DNA from: Pedobacter steynii
GTDB taxonomy: Bacteria > Bacteroidota > Bacteroidia > Sphingobacteriales > Sphingobacteriaceae
Reading direction: 5' to 3'
DNA length: 64,000 nt
NCBI RefSeq assembly: GCF_001721645.1
Contig: NZ_CP017141.1
Location: 248,001-312,000 of the forward strand
Each line of letters begins with the position of its first letter. The stretch's first letter is position 1. A model generated the notes under the pieces. It made no database searches, was not told the origin of the DNA, and saw nothing but the letters and a program-made list of their open reading frames with translations. This document shows positions 1 to 8,528 of the stretch, in pieces. A program made the translations under genes and the position numbers.

Positions 1-1800
1 CTCACCAACCTGAACCGGATCAGAACAGGCGTACAAAATTTAGGCATCAAAAAAGTCGTGCTGGTGGCCAGAGAAATCAAAGAAATAGATCCCTTTTTAA
101 AAGTGGTTTGTTTTGACGAGGGCATGACGGAAGAGAATATGGACCGCTTCTTTACTGAAGGTGGCAATCTGGATATTGTTGTGGACGAATGTGATGGTCT
201 GGATATTAAAATTTTACTCAGACACAAAGCTAAAGCATTAGGTATTCCGGTGGTACAGGACATGAGCGACCGCGGGACGCTGGATGTAGAGCGTTTTGAC
301 CTGGAGCCCGATCGCCCGATCCTCCATGGATGGATCGATCACCTGGATCACACTCAGGTTAAATACCTGAAAACAAACGAAGAAAAAGTTCCGTTTCTAT
401 TGGCAATGATCGGTGTGGACACCTTATCAAACCGACTGAAAGCTTCTATGGTGGAAGTTGGACAATCGATCACGACCTGGCCGCAACTGGCTTCGGCAGT
501 AGCCCTGGGTGGTGCACTCGGTGCGGATGTCTGCAGACGCATCAGTCTGAAGCAATACACAGAATCGGGCCGTTACTTTGTTGACCTGGAAGAACTGATC
601 GGAGATAAAAATAAAGCCAGAGACAGCGATTATGAAGTGGTTGATTACAAAGCCGATGAACTGACTGAAGACGAAATCAATCAGGCCATCGCAGCAATCA
701 GTGCTAAAGAATCGGAATCTCAGCTTTTAAATGACGACCAGGTAGAACGACTGGTTTCTGCAGCGGCAATTGCACCTTCAGCAGGTAACAATCAACCCTG
801 GAAATGGGTTGCCCGCTCCGGAAAACTATACCTTTTCCATGATGAAAAACACTCGGTATCCTGGGGAGATTTCGACAACATCACTTCCAATATTGCTTTT
901 GGAACTGCTATTGAGAACATCAAACTGGAAGCAGGAAAATCAGGACTGGAAGCCAGTTACCTTGCTTTCCCAAATCCGGAAAATAAAAGACTGGTGGCTG
1001 CTTTCTCCTTTCATCAGACAAATACAGCTTATGCCAGCAAGCTTGCCGCGGGTATGGCCATTCGGTTAACCAACCGTAAACAAGGAAGCAAAGAGCCTGT
1101 AAAAGCAGAAGTGGTGGCGAGTCTTAAAACCGCAGCCAGCCTCGGCTCCCAGGCACAATTGCAGGTGATTCAGGAGGAACATCAGATCAACCGCATTGCC
1201 GATATTGTGGCCGGAGTAGAAAGGATACGTTTCCTATACCCTCAGGGACACCATGATTTTTATACTAAAGAAATCAGGTGGACACCAGAAGCCGTTAATG
1301 AAACCAAAGATGGATTAGACATCTTATCTCTTGAATTATCTGAATCAGATAAAACTGGTCTGAAAGTAGCAGCGAACCCGGAAGTCATTAAATTACTGAA
1401 CAGATGGGGTGGCGGTGCTGCATTTGAAAACCTGTCCAGAAAAGCAATCCGTACGTCCTCGGCCATTGGCTTAATTACCATGCCATCTTATGAGGCAGAA
1501 AATTTCATCAAAGGCGGAGAAGCAGTACAAAGGGTATGGATTGATGCGAACCTGAACGGCCTTTCATTTCACCCCATTTCAGCCCCATTATTTCTTTTCG
1601 CAAGACTGAATCATGGAAATGGAGAAGGCTTAAATCAAAAAATGACAGAAGAACTGTCAAAATATGAAAAGGATCTATTGCAAATATTCCCTATTTTAGG
1701 GGACAAACAGGGAATATTCATGTTCAGGTTATCACATGCTTCTGCTCCAACGGTACGGGCTTTAAGAAAACCTTTGAAAGATATATTACAATTTATATAA
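1..1800 (+). CDS. ThiF/E1-like adenylyltransferase fused to nitroreductase (Rv1355c family), 5'-partial
   Basis: The frame is open from base 1, so the true start lies upstream; 599 codons are visible. The N-terminal part has the E1/ThiF-type nucleotide-binding fold signature: a hydrophobic strand ending VVDECD near residues 60-65, followed by a helix and VVQDM. The C-terminal half (from about residue 245) is a nitroreductase-like FMN domain with the motif APSAGNNQPW. This two-domain order is typical of the Rv1355c family, whose reaction is not established; the ThiF part suggests adenylation and the nitroreductase part a flavin redox step. The stop is three bases before the next start, so it leads a tight operon with a GNAT-like enzyme and a signalling cascade. 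Family assignment is fairly sure; the substrate is unknown. Confidence 0.8.
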   Translation, partial: LTNLNRIRTGVQNLGIKKVVLVAREIKEIDPFLKVVCFDEGMTEENMDRFFTEGGNLDIVVDECDGLDIKILLRHKAKALGIPVVQDMSDRGTLDVERFDLEPDRPILHGWIDHLDHTQVKYLKTNEEKVPFLLAMIGVDTLSNRLKASMVEVGQSITTWPQLASAVALGGALGADVCRRISLKQYTESGRYFVDLEELIGDKNKARDSDYEVVDYKADELTEDEINQAIAAISAKESESQLLNDDQVERLVSAAAIAPSAGNNQPWKWVARSGKLYLFHDEKHSVSWGDFDNITSNIAFGTAIENIKLEAGKSGLEASYLAFPNPENKRLVAAFSFHQTNTAYASKLAAGMAIRLTNRKQGSKEPVKAEVVASLKTAASLGSQAQLQVIQEEHQINRIADIVAGVERIRFLYPQGHHDFYTKEIRWTPEAVNETKDGLDILSLELSESDKTGLKVAANPEVIKLLNRWGGGAAFENLSRKAIRTSSAIGLITMPSYEAENFIKGGEAVQRVWIDANLNGLSFHPISAPLFLFARLNHGNGEGLNQKMTEELSKYEKDLLQIFPILGDKQGIFMFRLSHASAPTVRALRKPLKDILQFI

Positions 1801-1803
1801 AAA

Positions 1804-2502
1804 ATGGAATTAAAGCTAACCTTCCGGTCATTTACTGCGGTTAAAGAACCTGAAACCTGTGAGCGGTATCTTGAAGGGCATGTGCAAGTGTTAAAGGATT
1901 ACGGAATTACCAATATCACCACGAACAACAGACAATGGATGAGCCTGCCGAATGTGCATGGCATCGTTGCGGAGACGGAAAGTGGTGAAGTGGTAGGTGG
2001 AGTACGTGTTCATATCGCTGACGGCATCCACCCGCTTCCTGTAGAAAAGGCAGTAGGATCTATGGACCCGAATGTTGCGACCATCATTAATCAGTATTTT
2101 GATAGTGGAACAGGTGAGCTTTGCGGACTTTGGAATGCAAAAAGTGTGGCTGGTGTTGGGATCAGCATCCTGCTCGTAAGAGCAGGAATTGCGATTGTCA
2201 ACCAGATCAGACTAGCCTCACTTTTTACCATTTGTGCGGACTATACCCTGCCAATGGTTAGAAAAGTAGGTTTTGTGGTAGAAGATTCCTTGGGCAAAGG
2301 GGGAGAATTTGTTTATCCCAACGACAACTATATCGCCAGGGTACTGAGAAAAATGAATGCAAAAACATTGGAAACAGCAGAAGAATTTGATCGGGACCGG
2401 ATCTTTGATTTAAGAGATAACCCCATACAACATACCTTGGAAAGCGGTCCTAAAGGAGACGTAGAAATTGATTATCAGTTATTAATACCTAAATATGAAT
2501 AA
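1804..2502 (+). CDS. GNAT-fold N-acyltransferase-like protein
   Basis: 232 residues, no signal peptide. The middle resembles the acyl-CoA/acyl-ACP binding core of GNAT or acyl-homoserine-lactone-synthase-like folds: a GxVVGGVRVH strand near residues 60-70, then a helix-strand pattern with a conserved-looking GELCGLWNAKSVAG segment. I recognise the fold type, not a specific enzyme. It starts three bases after the ThiF/nitroreductase stop and its last 8 bases overlap the sensor kinase, so all are probably co-translated. With the upstream adenylating and redox enzyme it could make a small acylated molecule, but that is inference. Confidence 0.6.
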   Translation: MELKLTFRSFTAVKEPETCERYLEGHVQVLKDYGITNITTNNRQWMSLPNVHGIVAETESGEVVGGVRVHIADGIHPLPVEKAVGSMDPNVATIINQYFDSGTGELCGLWNAKSVAGVGISILLVRAGIAIVNQIRLASLFTICADYTLPMVRKVGFVVEDSLGKGGEFVYPNDNYIARVLRKMNAKTLETAEEFDRDRIFDLRDNPIQHTLESGPKGDVEIDYQLLIPKYE

Positions 2503-4651
2503 ATTCTGGAGTTGTTTGCTGGTATTGATCTGGGCGGGCTTACTCATTCCTTTTCAATCATCAGGACAAGACACCGTAATTGTTAAGACTGGAAAAATCG
2601 AGCGTAATTTTGGCAAGAAAATCATGCTGCTAAAAGATCCCGGACACCGGATCGATATGAAGGCCGCATTAACAAATAAAGATTATCTGAAAGTAAACAC
2701 TCCCGTACCTAATTTAGGAGTTTCAAATGCCACTTACTGGTTAAAATTTCTCATCAGAAATGAAAGTAACAGTCAGGACCTGATGCTTAGGCTGGCACTT
2801 CCTACAATTGATTATTTAGACTTTTTCGTCATCGACTCTTCGCAAAAAGTCGTTCGTCATGAAATGACGGGTGACCGTCTCAGGTACGGAAGCAGAAGAT
2901 ACGACAACCCGATTCCGACTTTAAGGTTTAACCTGCCTGCTCATCAAACGTATACTGTCCTCCTCAAGATCCATGGCGGGGAGCAATTACAGGTTCCCTT
3001 AACTGCAGGAAACAGCAACTCCCTGATGGGTGAAATCCAGACGGCCTCTATCATCTTCGGTTTATACATCGGGATCATTTCCGTCATGTTTATTTATAAC
3101 CTGTTTTTATTCCTCTCTACGAAGGACAAAAGCTATTTATACTATATCATTTACATTTTAATTATTGGCCTCACACAAGCCAATTTCCAGGGTTATGCTT
3201 TCAAATACCTTTGGCCGGATAACACCTGGCTTTCTACCCATGCGGTATATATATTAAGTTCCCTGGCCGCACTCTCGGCGATAGAATTTATGAAACAGTT
3301 TTTGCATACCCGGGACTTTCTTCCGGTATTACATAAAACTTTAAACTTTTTCTATATCCCCTACCTGTTTGCGCTGATCTCTACCTTTTTCGGAAATTTA
3401 AACCTGGGATATCAGGTGATACAGGTAACAGCTGTTGCCGCGGCAATGTATATGTTAGTGATTGCGTTCATGGTTTACTTAAAAGGATTCAGACCAGCCA
3501 AATTTTTCCTCCTTGCCTGGAGCGTTTTCCTTTTAGGGGTATGCAGTTTTGTACTGAAAGATTACAATATCCTGGAATACAACACACTCACTTATAACAT
3601 GATGCCTTTCGGTTCTGCTTTAGAAGTTGTTTTACTCTCTTTTGCACTAGCTGATAAAATCAATACTTTCAAAAAGGAGAAAGAAGAATCTCAGGCCCAG
3701 GCCCTGAAGATCTCCCTCGAGAATGAGCTTTTGATCAAGCAACAAAACGTTGAACTCGAGAAAAAGGTATACGAAAGAACACTCGAATTACAAGACTCCA
3801 ACAAAACGCTGGAGATCACCCTGAAAGACCTCAAAGAAGCCCAGAGTCAATTGGTTGATTCAGAGAAAATGGCTGGACTCGGACAGCTTACTGCAGGGAT
3901 CGCCCATGAGATCAATAATCCCATTAACTTTGTTACTTCCAATATAAAACCTCTGGAACTTGATATCGAAGAGCTGAACGAGGTGATCCATATGTATGAG
4001 AACCTGAACCTCAATGAAGACTTAAGCACGCAGCTTAACGCCATTGAGAGCTTTAAGAAAAGAATAGATCTGAACTTTGTCCGCGACGAAATCAAGTCGC
4101 TGTTGTCGGGAATCGGGGAAGGAGCAAAACGTACGGCAGAAATTATCCGCAGCTTGAAGAACTTTAGCAGACTGGATGAAAACGATTGTAAATACGTAGA
4201 CCTGAACGAAGGTTTGGACTCTACTTTGGTGCTCGTGAGGAATACCTTTCCCTCGAATCTGAAAATTGTTAAAAATTATGGTAACTTACCTAAAGTTGAA
4301 TGTATGCCGGGTAAAGTCAATCAGGTATTCATGAACCTAATCAGTAATGCCATTCAAGCAATTAAAGGAAAAGCGGAGCATGTTGAAGAGGAAAAGCTGA
4401 CGATTTCGACCTGGCACGAGGGTGAGCAGGTAAAAATCGGAATTAAAGACACAGGACCAGGAATGACTGAAGAAGTAAAACAAAAGATTTTTGAACCTTT
4501 TTTCACCACGAAAGATGTGGGAGAAGGAACTGGCTTAGGATTATCTATTGTGTTCAGGATCATAGAGAACCATCATGGCCAGATTGATGTGATTACAAAA
4601 GTAAATCATGGTACAGAATTTATTATTACCTTGCCCGTAACCTCACGATAA
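2495..4651 (+). CDS. 7TMR-DISM sensor histidine kinase
   Basis: 718 residues. A signal peptide ends near FQSSGQ (about residue 24). It is followed by an extracytoplasmic beta-rich domain of the 7TMR-DISMED2 type, seven transmembrane helices (about residues 185-390), a coiled coil (about 395-450), a DHp domain with H-box [10 protein letters not shown] (phospho-acceptor His at about 471) and a HATPase domain with DTGPGM and GTGLGLSI boxes. Such kinases bind extracellular ligands, often carbohydrates, and phosphorylate response regulators. It overlaps the acyltransferase by 8 bases and is followed after 11 bases by a receiver-kinase hybrid, so the cognate partners are almost certainly the next two genes. 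Confidence 0.93.
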   Translation: MNKFWSCLLVLIWAGLLIPFQSSGQDTVIVKTGKIERNFGKKIMLLKDPGHRIDMKAALTNKDYLKVNTPVPNLGVSNATYWLKFLIRNESNSQDLMLRLALPTIDYLDFFVIDSSQKVVRHEMTGDRLRYGSRRYDNPIPTLRFNLPAHQTYTVLLKIHGGEQLQVPLTAGNSNSLMGEIQTASIIFGLYIGIISVMFIYNLFLFLSTKDKSYLYYIIYILIIGLTQANFQGYAFKYLWPDNTWLSTHAVYILSSLAALSAIEFMKQFLHTRDFLPVLHKTLNFFYIPYLFALISTFFGNLNLGYQVIQVTAVAAAMYMLVIAFMVYLKGFRPAKFFLLAWSVFLLGVCSFVLKDYNILEYNTLTYNMMPFGSALEVVLLSFALADKINTFKKEKEESQAQALKISLENELLIKQQNVELEKKVYERTLELQDSNKTLEITLKDLKEAQSQLVDSEKMAGLGQLTAGIAHEINNPINFVTSNIKPLELDIEELNEVIHMYENLNLNEDLSTQLNAIESFKKRIDLNFVRDEIKSLLSGIGEGAKRTAEIIRSLKNFSRLDENDCKYVDLNEGLDSTLVLVRNTFPSNLKIVKNYGNLPKVECMPGKVNQVFMNLISNAIQAIKGKAEHVEEEKLTISTWHEGEQVKIGIKDTGPGMTEEVKQKIFEPFFTTKDVGEGTGLGLSIVFRIIENHHGQIDVITKVNHGTEFIITLPVTSR

Positions 4652-4662
4652 TACACTTTATT

Positions 4663-5742
4663 ATGAATGCAACAACTATACGTGTTCTGTATATTGATGA
4701 TGAAGAAAATAACTTGCACGCTTTTAAAGCAAGTTTTAGACGCCAGTATGAAATTTACACAGCCCTATCCGCTGACGAAGGATTAAAAATTCTTGAAAAC
4801 GTTTCCGTGCAGGTGATCATTGCGGATCAGAAAATGCCCAATACCACAGGGGTGGAATTTTTTAAGAACATCAAACATACTTATCCGGATCCTACCAGAA
4901 TCCTTTTAACCGGATATACTGACATTGAAGCTCTGGCGGATGCCATTAATCATGGAGATATCTACAGGTACATCACCAAACCCTGGAATGACCTGGAACT
5001 TCACAATTCTATTAAAAATGCCTACGACGCGTATAAGTCCAAAATAGACCTCAGAAATAAAGTCGCCGAACTGGAAAAAACAAACGACGAACTCAACCGG
5101 TTTATTTATAGCATTTCCCATGAATTAAGGGCTCCTTTAGTTTCGGCGATGGGAATTGTCAACCTGGTGAAAATGGAAGGCCTCTTTCATTCCAGTGGAG
5201 AATATTGGGGATTAATTGAAACCTGCTCAAACAGGCTGGATTACTATATTCAGAAAACCCTGCAATATTATAAAAACAATAAAACCATCTCTGAGAATAC
5301 GGCCGTCGACTTTAAAAAACTGGTTTCAGACCTGATTGAGCTTTATTCTTATACCGATAAAGAAATGCATTTCAATGTGAACATCATCCAGAATGAACCA
5401 TTCTACGGAGATGCTTTCAGAATTGAAGTGATTCTCGGCAATCTGATCTCCAATGCAATTAAATACCAGAAAGAAACAGAGCTGAACAAGAACGTCAATA
5501 TCAACATAGAAGTTCAGCCAACCCAGGTAAATATCGCCATCAATGATAATGGTATGGGTATCCTGAATGAACACTTAGAGAAAATATTTCTTCAGTTCTT
5601 TAAAAGTAAAATCAATCACGGAAGTGGCCTTGGCCTTTTTATCGTAAAAGAAGCCCTCAATAAAATTAACGGAAAAATAGCGGTCAGTTCGAACGCTGTA
5701 GAAGGTACCACCTTTAAAATAACAATCCCAAATGTCAAGTAA
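4663..5742 (+). CDS. Receiver-histidine kinase hybrid (cytoplasmic)
   Basis: 359 residues, no membrane segment. An N-terminal receiver domain has acidic residues IDDE (about 11-14), phospho-acceptor Asp at about 55 (IIADQKMP) and the conserved KPW near 106-108. A short coiled coil leads to a kinase core with H-box ISHELRAP (His about 153) and a HATPase domain with NDNGMG and GSGLGLF boxes. With REC before the kinase it is a relay that can be phosphorylated by the preceding membrane kinase and then signal on. It overlaps the next response regulator by 11 bases. Confidence 0.92.
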   Translation: MNATTIRVLYIDDEENNLHAFKASFRRQYEIYTALSADEGLKILENVSVQVIIADQKMPNTTGVEFFKNIKHTYPDPTRILLTGYTDIEALADAINHGDIYRYITKPWNDLELHNSIKNAYDAYKSKIDLRNKVAELEKTNDELNRFIYSISHELRAPLVSAMGIVNLVKMEGLFHSSGEYWGLIETCSNRLDYYIQKTLQYYKNNKTISENTAVDFKKLVSDLIELYSYTDKEMHFNVNIIQNEPFYGDAFRIEVILGNLISNAIKYQKETELNKNVNINIEVQPTQVNIAINDNGMGILNEHLEKIFLQFFKSKINHGSGLGLFIVKEALNKINGKIAVSSNAVEGTTFKITIPNVK

Positions 5743-6136
5743 GTACAAAAGAGTAATGCTGATAGATGACAATGAAGTTGATCTGAAAATCAATTCAAAA
5801 ATCATTACCATATCCAAATTATTTGATGAAATCATTCTTTGTCAGTCGGGAGAAGAAGCCCTGACTTACCTCAACCGAAACCTTCAGGAAGAAGATAAAC
5901 TGCCGGATTTCATTTTACTGGATATTCAGATGCCGGAAATGGATGGCTTTGAATTTCTGGAAATATTTAAGCAATTGCCTGCTCTCATTACAGAAAAATG
6001 CATCGTAGCCATTCTTTCCTCTACACTTGATTTCGGGGATATTAAAAAGGCCGAAGCCAATCCCTATGTGATCAGGCTCTTCAAAAAACCACTTTTTCCA
6101 AAAGAACTGGAAGAGGTACTCGCAAAATATTTATAG
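5732..6136 (+). CDS. Single-domain response regulator
   Basis: 134 residues consisting only of a receiver domain. Acidic pocket IDDNE at about 11-15, phospho-acceptor Asp at about 64 in LLDIQMPEMDG, the switch Ser in ILSST and the conserved Lys in FKKPLFP are all present. There is no output domain, so it works as a CheY/Spo0F-like carrier or by protein contact. Its ATG lies inside the end of the kinase gene, which implies translational coupling, and it is the last gene before a hairpin terminator. Confidence 0.93.
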   Translation: MSSKYKRVMLIDDNEVDLKINSKIITISKLFDEIILCQSGEEALTYLNRNLQEEDKLPDFILLDIQMPEMDGFEFLEIFKQLPALITEKCIVAILSSTLDFGDIKKAEANPYVIRLFKKPLFPKELEEVLAKYL

Positions 6137-6186
6137 AACGCAGATTGGATTCCTGGTAAAAACCCGCTCTTTTCATTCTGCACCAT

Positions 6187-6225
6187 AAAAAAAGGTAATT
6201 TTCAAATTGAAAATTACCTTTTTTT
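6187..6225. terminator. Bidirectional intrinsic terminator
   Basis: A run of seven A, an inverted repeat GGTAATTTTCAA / TTGAAAATTACC with almost no loop, then seven T. It serves the two-component operon on the plus strand and fabV on the minus strand, which converge here. Confidence 0.85.
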
Positions 6226-6254
6226 ATAAACTGTTTTTTAGAGAATGGCCTGTT

Positions 6255-7445
6255 TTATACCAGTCCGGAAATCTCTACCATTTCATCTGTTTCTGCTTCA
6301 TAGTCAATTCCGGCAACGTCAAAACCGAACAGGTTAAGGAAGTCCTTTTTATAACCTGCAAGATCTCCTGTTGAAGGAAGACTTTCTGTGGTAGATTCCA
6401 ACCATAAGGCGGCAACTTTAGCCTGAATGTCTTCACGCATCTCTAAATCATCAACACGGATTCTTCCCTGAGCATCAGTCGGAACTGCCTCGCCGGTATA
6501 TAAACGCTCCTGAAACAAACGCTGAATCTGCTCAATACATCCCTCATGAATTCCTTCCGCTTTCATCACTTTATATAATAAAGAGATGTACAATGGGATT
6601 ACCGGAATTGCAGAGCTCGCCTGAGTCACCAGGGCTTTGTTTACCGAGACATAAGCTTTTCCGCCAATATCTTTCAGCTGATCAGAAATAGTAAAAGCAG
6701 TGGCTTCTAAATGATCTTTAGCGCGACCAATCGTTCCTTTACGATATACTGCTTCGGTTAAAGCAGGGCCGATATAAGAATAAGCTACTGTAGTCGCTCC
6801 CGGAGCAAGTAAACCTGCAGTTTTCAATTCGTCAATCCACATCGCCCAGTCTTCACCACCCATTACGGCAACGGTATTTTCAATGTCTTCTTCATTGGCC
6901 GGCTGAATAGAAATTTCGGAAACAATTCCGGTGTGGAAATCTACCGTATTATTGGTAAACACCTCTCCTATTGGCTTCAGCACAGAATTATGAGTTACCC
7001 CTGTTACAGGATGAACCCTTTTTGGAGAAGCCAGACTGTAAATTACCAGATCCACCTGACCAAGGTCAGCCTTGATCAAAGCCAGCGTTTTTTCTTTAAT
7101 TTCTTTAGAAAAAGCATCTCCGTTTATACTTTTAGCGTATAGACCTGCTTCATGCGCCTGAGTTTCAAATGCAGCAGTATTGTACCAGCCTGGTGAAGCT
7201 GTTTTTCCGGGAGCAGGTGGTTTTTCAAAATACACCCCGATAGTGGAAGCATCCGAACCAAAGGCACTGGTAATTCTGGAAGCTAGACCAAAACCGGTAG
7301 AAGCCCCGATCACAAGCACTTTTTTCGGACCGGCAATAGGTCCTTTCGATTTTACATAGTTGATCTGGTTCAGCACATTTTGTGCACAACCTTCAGGATG
7401 AGCAGTAAGGCATATAAACCCACGTATTCTAGGCGCAATAATCAT
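6255..7445 (-). CDS. fabV: Trans-2-enoyl-ACP/CoA reductase FabV
   Basis: 396 residues, the usual FabV length. FabV reduces the enoyl intermediate with NAD(P)H in the last step of the fatty-acid elongation cycle. The N-terminus MIIAPRIRGF is diagnostic. The Rossmann motif GASTGFGLASR is at about 47-57, and the catalytic Tyr-x8-Lys pair is Y234 and K243 in VYRKGTIGRAK. The start is the ATG at 7445, about 40 bases downstream of a good -7 element. It is transcribed alone and ends at the shared hairpin. FabV enzymes are usually resistant to triclosan; that is family knowledge and is not shown here. Confidence 0.95.
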   Translation of the reverse strand: MIIAPRIRGFICLTAHPEGCAQNVLNQINYVKSKGPIAGPKKVLVIGASTGFGLASRITSAFGSDASTIGVYFEKPPAPGKTASPGWYNTAAFETQAHEAGLYAKSINGDAFSKEIKEKTLALIKADLGQVDLVIYSLASPKRVHPVTGVTHNSVLKPIGEVFTNNTVDFHTGIVSEISIQPANEEDIENTVAVMGGEDWAMWIDELKTAGLLAPGATTVAYSYIGPALTEAVYRKGTIGRAKDHLEATAFTISDQLKDIGGKAYVSVNKALVTQASSAIPVIPLYISLLYKVMKAEGIHEGCIEQIQRLFQERLYTGEAVPTDAQGRIRVDDLEMREDIQAKVAALWLESTTESLPSTGDLAGYKKDFLNLFGFDVAGIDYEAETDEMVEISGLV

Positions 7446-7484
7446 AAATATTTTTTTTATAGCAGTTTTTACTCAATTATTCAG

Positions 7485-7492
7485 CAAACATA
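7485..7492 (-). promoter_or_regulatory. Predicted -7 promoter element of fabV
   Basis: Read on the minus strand the bases are TATGTTTG, a full match to the Bacteroidota -7 consensus TAnnTTTG, 40 bases upstream of the fabV ATG. No TTG is seen at the expected -33 spacing. The element directly abuts the terminator of the upstream gene. Confidence 0.45.
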
Positions 7493-7509
7493 ATAAAACA
7501 AAAAACAAA

Positions 7510-7530
7510 ACCCGGTACTTTAGACCGGGT
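7510..7530 (-). terminator. Intrinsic terminator of the M57-type peptidase gene
   Basis: On the minus strand ACCCGGT, a 7-base loop and ACCGGGT are followed by TTTGTTTTT. It lies between the peptidase stop and the fabV promoter and separates the two units. Confidence 0.75.
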
Positions 7531-7576
7531 TCTGTTAGATCACCTATTCACGCAACACTGTAATAATTTTCAGGAA

Positions 7577-8416
7577 TTAATACAGATAGTTAAGCGCAAT
7601 AATGTCATTGGCGTTAAAAGTACGGTTTCCACCGTTTGAACAGGCCAGCATGAAAGATCCTGAATCAGGACCTGTCGGTGTTCCCGGAATATGGATTGCA
7701 CCTACACCTGCCTGTCCTTCATTACCTGCACCAGCGGAACCGCAGCTATACGCACGGTTCATATAATCCGTATGACGGAGGCCTATACAGTGTCCAACTT
7801 CATGCTGGATCACAGAAGCCAGGTAATTCAGGTTTGGATTCGTTCCATAAGCCGCTGGATTGGTATTCATACGGATCTGGTTGAAAGGTTTCCCTGTTGA
7901 AGTAGGAAATCCTGCTGAACCCAAAGTGATGAACCCACCACTTGGACCTTCATTAAAACCGACAATTTTGATTTTTCCGGTGGTTCCGGTTGTTGCAAGT
8001 TGAAAAGTAAGTGATAAACCAAGTGCATTATATCTGCTGATCATAATATTGGTCGCATCATGATACACTTGCGGCAGGTTGCTTACGGATATGGTAATTA
8101 CCTGCGGAAGGCTCGTCACTAAATTGGTAGTTCTATATTGCTCCGCCTTGGCGATCAGCAAATTAGGGCTTGTAGATTTTTCGTTGAGATTTTCATCTGT
8201 TAAGAGAATATCTCCTTCTACAAGGTATCCGCCCTCTATTTTACGCGCATTCTCTGTGCTAAAGCCCTGGGCTTTAATCTTTGATAAAGTTGAAGCAGAA
8301 AGTTCTTCCTGGTTTGGGGTCGGTGTTTCAGCTACATTTTTATCTTTTGAACAAGAATAAATACTCCCCGCAAATAAGCACAGCACGGCTAGGGTTAAGA
8401 TTCGATTGGTTTTCAT
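7577..8416 (-). CDS. Dual-action HEIGH metallopeptidase lipoprotein (M57-like)
   Basis: 279 residues. A lipoprotein signal peptide ends SIYSC (Cys22), so the protein should be anchored in the outer or inner membrane. The zinc site is HEVGHCIGLRH at 205-215 (His205, Glu206, His209, His215), the metzincin-like HEXXHXXGXXH pattern of the M57/HEIGH family. The preceding segment with a central ITLG repeat fits the family's beta-rich half. It is transcribed alone, divergent from the subtilase gene, with its own terminator. The substrate is unknown. Confidence 0.85.
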   Translation of the reverse strand: MKTNRILTLAVLCLFAGSIYSCSKDKNVAETPTPNQEELSASTLSKIKAQGFSTENARKIEGGYLVEGDILLTDENLNEKSTSPNLLIAKAEQYRTTNLVTSLPQVITISVSNLPQVYHDATNIMISRYNALGLSLTFQLATTGTTGKIKIVGFNEGPSGGFITLGSAGFPTSTGKPFNQIRMNTNPAAYGTNPNLNYLASVIQHEVGHCIGLRHTDYMNRAYSCGSAGAGNEGQAGVGAIHIPGTPTGPDSGSFMLACSNGGNRTFNANDIIALNYLY

Positions 8417-8528
8417 GAAATAATAGTTAAATAGGATGATTAATATTGGTTAGTTAATTTGTGAAATAGGTGATTAATTGTAATTTAGTAAGAATTATTT
8501 ACGTAATCAATTTTTTACAATAAATTTA

